A stretch of DNA of 62,000 nucleotides, from assembly GCA_002633005.1 (NCBI GenBank), contig NMRA01000029.1, forward strand, positions 1,101,009 to 1,163,008, given 5' to 3'. Every line of letters starts with the position of its first letter. Position 1 is the stretch's first letter. Shown here one piece after another: positions 59,121 through 62,000 of this stretch. Origin of the DNA: Phoronis australis. Taxonomy: Eukaryota; Phoronida; Phoronidae. Below the pieces are notes generated by a model. It worked only from the letters and a program-made list of their open reading frames with translations. It did no database searches and was not told the DNA's origin. The position numbers were made by a program, and so were the translations under genes.

Positions 59121-59940
59121 CTTTAACTGAGTAAAAATCTCCAAATTTTGATGATATTTGGGTAAATACAGACTCGTCGATAAGGTCCTACACGCGGTAA
59201 CGTTAAAAAGTTGATCATGAAAAGCGCAAACGCGTACATATTTTTGACATTTTTTATTTTCAGTTAGTGCCATCTATCGGTGTTATTCTTTGGTAGATTG
59301 CAATTTTCCCGCGTTTCTGTAAGATAAGTGGCAAAACATCGTCAGCGTCAGCGCAGTCTTGCATAGAAAATGTGTGTTCAGCCATGTGTGGCTTGTGTTA
59401 CGTAAATTTGTTATTCGATGGTTCCTGGTTCCGAATGAGAGAAGTTGCGATCCTGATTTGTAAATGATCTGTCTCAGGTGTCTAGCAGTGTGCCCCAGTG
59501 GGTCTCCAACGGCCTTCAGTAAAGAAAGCGGACACTTACATGTATCCCACAAGGCCACATTGACTCCTGTAGCTTAGAATAGAGTAGATAGAAAGATTGC
59601 ATTCTGTGCATGCATGACGTTACTGTTTCCGCAGTTCATAAGATCAGGAAGGCGTGAAACCGGCGTGCAAGAAGGCACGACGCGTGGTTGGGTTTCTATG
59701 GAAACATCAAAATCGATTTCAGTTACTGAAGCAACAAATATCATTTTATTGCATAAACACCTAATTATCGCTTCACAACCAGATGGCGAATGGCCTTGAT
59801 TAGTGGCCTGAGATCAGTTCAACACAATTTAACGCTATACATCAACAATCTAACAATTACAAGGAGGGCAAAAGTTCACAATAACATGTGCAGTTTTCAT
59901 AAACATTTATTGTGTTACATCGTTAAGGTAATTTAGTGGT
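59121..59940. other. No gene recognised
   Basis: A 91-codon minus frame (59283-59558) and a 61-codon plus frame (59614-59799) have no recognisable domain. Confidence 0.35.
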
Positions 59941-59966
59941 GCTGTTCTCTGATTGGTAAATTCAAC

Positions 59967-60007
59967 ATGGCTGCAACCTCGACTGCCAGTGTCCGAGTCC
60001 TTAAGAG
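59967..60007 (+). CDS. Candidate first coding exon with CpG/CRE promoter context
   Basis: AACATGGCTGCAACC (YY1-like start context) opens MAATSTASVRVLK and reaches AAGAG|gtaccg, a usable donor. An inverted CCAAT (ATTGG, 59952-59956) lies just upstream. A perfect CRE, TGACGTCA (60015-60022), and a CpG-rich GCCGGCGCCGGCG tract follow. No downstream exon was recognised before 62000, so this may belong to a gene continuing off the right edge. Confidence 0.35.
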
Positions 60008-60014
60008 GTACCGG

Positions 60015-60022
60015 TGACGTCA
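60015..60022. promoter_or_regulatory. Perfect CRE palindrome
   Basis: TGACGTCA within a short CpG-rich island (60005-60040). It is a CREB/ATF-type site by consensus. Confidence 0.5.
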
Positions 60023-60479
60023 CGCCGGCGCCGGCGTCCAATGTTACTGATGATGTGTGTCAAGGTATTATAGTGATTGTTGATCGCCCAGCGAGTGACT
60101 GCAACAAAAATAGCCATACTGAAGTCGACAGTTAGTGAGGTATGCATTCAATCACAATTCACTGGTCATCACCGATAAATCACATTCAGCTGATAGCAAT
60201 GTTAAGTATTAAAACCTCACGCACTCCTAACTATGTCAAGCCGAAATTTCTTCAAAATTTGATGACTGAAGCAAGTTAGCGGTGGTGAATATTTGGTATA
60301 AAACAATCAATGAGTTCTGTTCGGTCCATGATTTTATCATATTTAATTAACTCGCCGTATTAAAAACCGTCACAAACTTAGATAAGAAATTAATGGTTTT
60401 TCAAAGATGGTGCTACATATGGGCTAACCATTGTAAAGAGAATACTGATAGAACCTGATCTCAACTGAATCAGAACAGG

Positions 60480-62000
60480 CCCGTAGGAAGGCAAAAAATA
60501 TCGTGGGGCGGCACAAACCAATTCAACTTCGCTGAACTACCCCCCTTTCTATCGCTACCATTTGCCCCCCCCCCGTCCTACGGATTCCGCCATATTTGTA
60601 ACGAATCCCCCCACGTCCGACATAGGTGATAAGTGGGGGGGGGGGCAATCCCGAGGATGCAGCCATAAGGATTTGAGTAACCCGTGAACCAACAAATTTT
60701 CATGGAGAGTAAGAATGGGCCTAGGGTCAGCGCACTGACGGGTAGCTGGGTGCTGCCTCAGGTAACTCTAGCTGAGATCTTGAACAGTGTGAAAGTACGA
60801 AATTGGAGAACTAGGCTAGTCGCTGGTCAGCTCAGCTATGATTCACTTGTGACAGGCATCTTAGCTCCTACCTATCTGTCTGCACTGCCTCTAAGGTCAA
60901 GATTCGTTTTAATATGATCCAGTTTCGGGAAAAGTTCGTTTTATTATGGTCATTCTTTGAAGGAATTTCTTGAAAAGGTGAGGTCCTAGTATATTGCCTC
61001 TGGGCTGTTTCAAAATTCCTTGTTGAAACACGACCGGTAGTCCAATTTCTGGTAGCTGTGGTAAATGATACAGATTGCGTCCCAAAATGTACACACTTCA
61101 ACGCTTGGAGTTCAAATTCAGTTCCCGTCGATCACTTAGATTCTGCGTGGGCCTACTGCATGTTAACACATTATTTTTAACGTGGGTGCGTCATTTATGA
61201 CGCGCTCCGTCCGTGTAGTATGCACGGGAATGGCAAGCAAAGGAGTCAGTTTTGAAGAAAAAACATTCATTGCCCAATAATACTCGAAACTAAAAACATC
61301 AAGGAAGTGCAAAGACAACCTTTCCAAGTTAATAAGCAATGAGTTTTATTTTATTTATTTAAGGACTTAAACTTCTTTTTCGATCTACAGTTTGTGAAAT
61401 TAAACCAATGATGTAGTTCCTAAGTCAATAAACAATTTATTGCCAGTTGAATTGTTAGAACATTTTTGTACACTTTGTAGAGCTGTCCGAAATTCATCAG
61501 TATCCTTGAGACATCTTTCAAATTGGACAAATATCGTTTAGTGTACTTTGCTATTTGAGGATCTGATGGTACATCGAAATTTCCCAATGTCAGCTTGCAA
61601 CTAAGTGCAGTGGAGCATCGCCATTTCTTACACGATTAGCTTCTAATTGTCAAAAATCATCGTTCAATCAGTCGATTTTCGTAGATACATTAACATGTAA
61701 ATCAAATGCCAACAATCATTCCATAAACAATACGTTTACTTTGATTTAATGACTTAGTTCCTTTTTGATCGGCTGTTTGTGAGTTTAAATAACAAATCTT
61801 GTGCCTAATTCAAAAGCAATGCATTTATTGTCATTTGGATTGTGAGTACATTTTTGGGAATTGTCCGAATTTCATCAATGTCTTTGATAGTTATTTTAGA
61901 TAGGCAAATATCGTCTAAATGTACTTTACTATTTGGGTATAGGATTACAGAGTTCTCCCAACTTCAGGCTGCAACTAAATTCACTGAAACATCACGAAAT
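60480..62000 (+). repeat. Dispersed repeat A, copy 2, with tandem 3' units
   Basis: Collinear with 18775-19920. Past 61340 it holds at least two related units of about 400 bp (AATTTATTG...GAACATTTTTGTAC...TCATCAGTATC at 61430, and its counterpart at 61820). It runs off the right edge of the window. Confidence 0.7.

Overview
The window is nuclear DNA from an invertebrate animal. It has split genes with consensus GT/AG introns, two metazoan-type nuclear factors (a GPKOW spliceosome factor and an NFIL3-like bZIP), and a dense layer of LINE, Penelope-like, hAT, foldback and MITE elements. Gene content and repeats would suit a marine invertebrate deuterostome such as a hemichordate or amphioxus, but a lophotrochozoan cannot be excluded. 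The single Ns and the 377-base N run mark it as a draft scaffold.

Layout. (1) 430-7778, minus strand: six exons of a GPKOW homologue; its 3' part lies beyond position 1. (2) 8110-17475 and 22556-32135, plus strand: a tandem segmental duplication. Each copy carries a complete three-exon gene for a 416-residue Rieske non-haem iron oxygenase of the choline monooxygenase type, with all iron ligands and a mitochondrial-type N-terminus. In copy 1 intron 2 holds a 3.4-kb foldback transposon. In copy 2 the same intron holds a LINE fragment truncated at both ends. (3) 17475-22556: the spacer between the copies, made of a hAT remnant, a dispersed repeat and a repeat rich in CTCF-like core motifs. (4) 32562-32822: a small THAP-type zinc-finger ORF. 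(5) 36726-39338, minus strand: a two-exon NFIL3/PAR-like bZIP gene. Three copies of an E-box-carrying MITE lie in and just upstream of it, and an inverted pair of a longer repeat flanks it. (6) 41815-43012: a second copy of the CTCF-motif repeat. (7) 43-52 kb: few open frames and no recognised gene, with one orphan exon candidate, a minisatellite and a strong hairpin. (8) 52390-59120: a nest of elements. An inverted-repeat pair ends at start codons, the right one opening a THAP-like frame. Inside lie a TIR-bounded MITE, a Penelope-like element with an assembly duplication, a PHD-like fragment and two histone-type stem-loops. (9) 59940-62000: a candidate CpG/CRE promoter with a possible first exon, then another copy of the dispersed repeat.

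The main functional theme is the tandem oxygenase pair. By family it should oxidise choline, or a related trimethylammonium compound, on the way to glycine betaine. Both copies look functional (about 93 percent protein identity by my count), but the TATA box and some intron contents differ. All exon joins were derived by hand from reading frame, splice consensus and family resemblance; no database search was possible.
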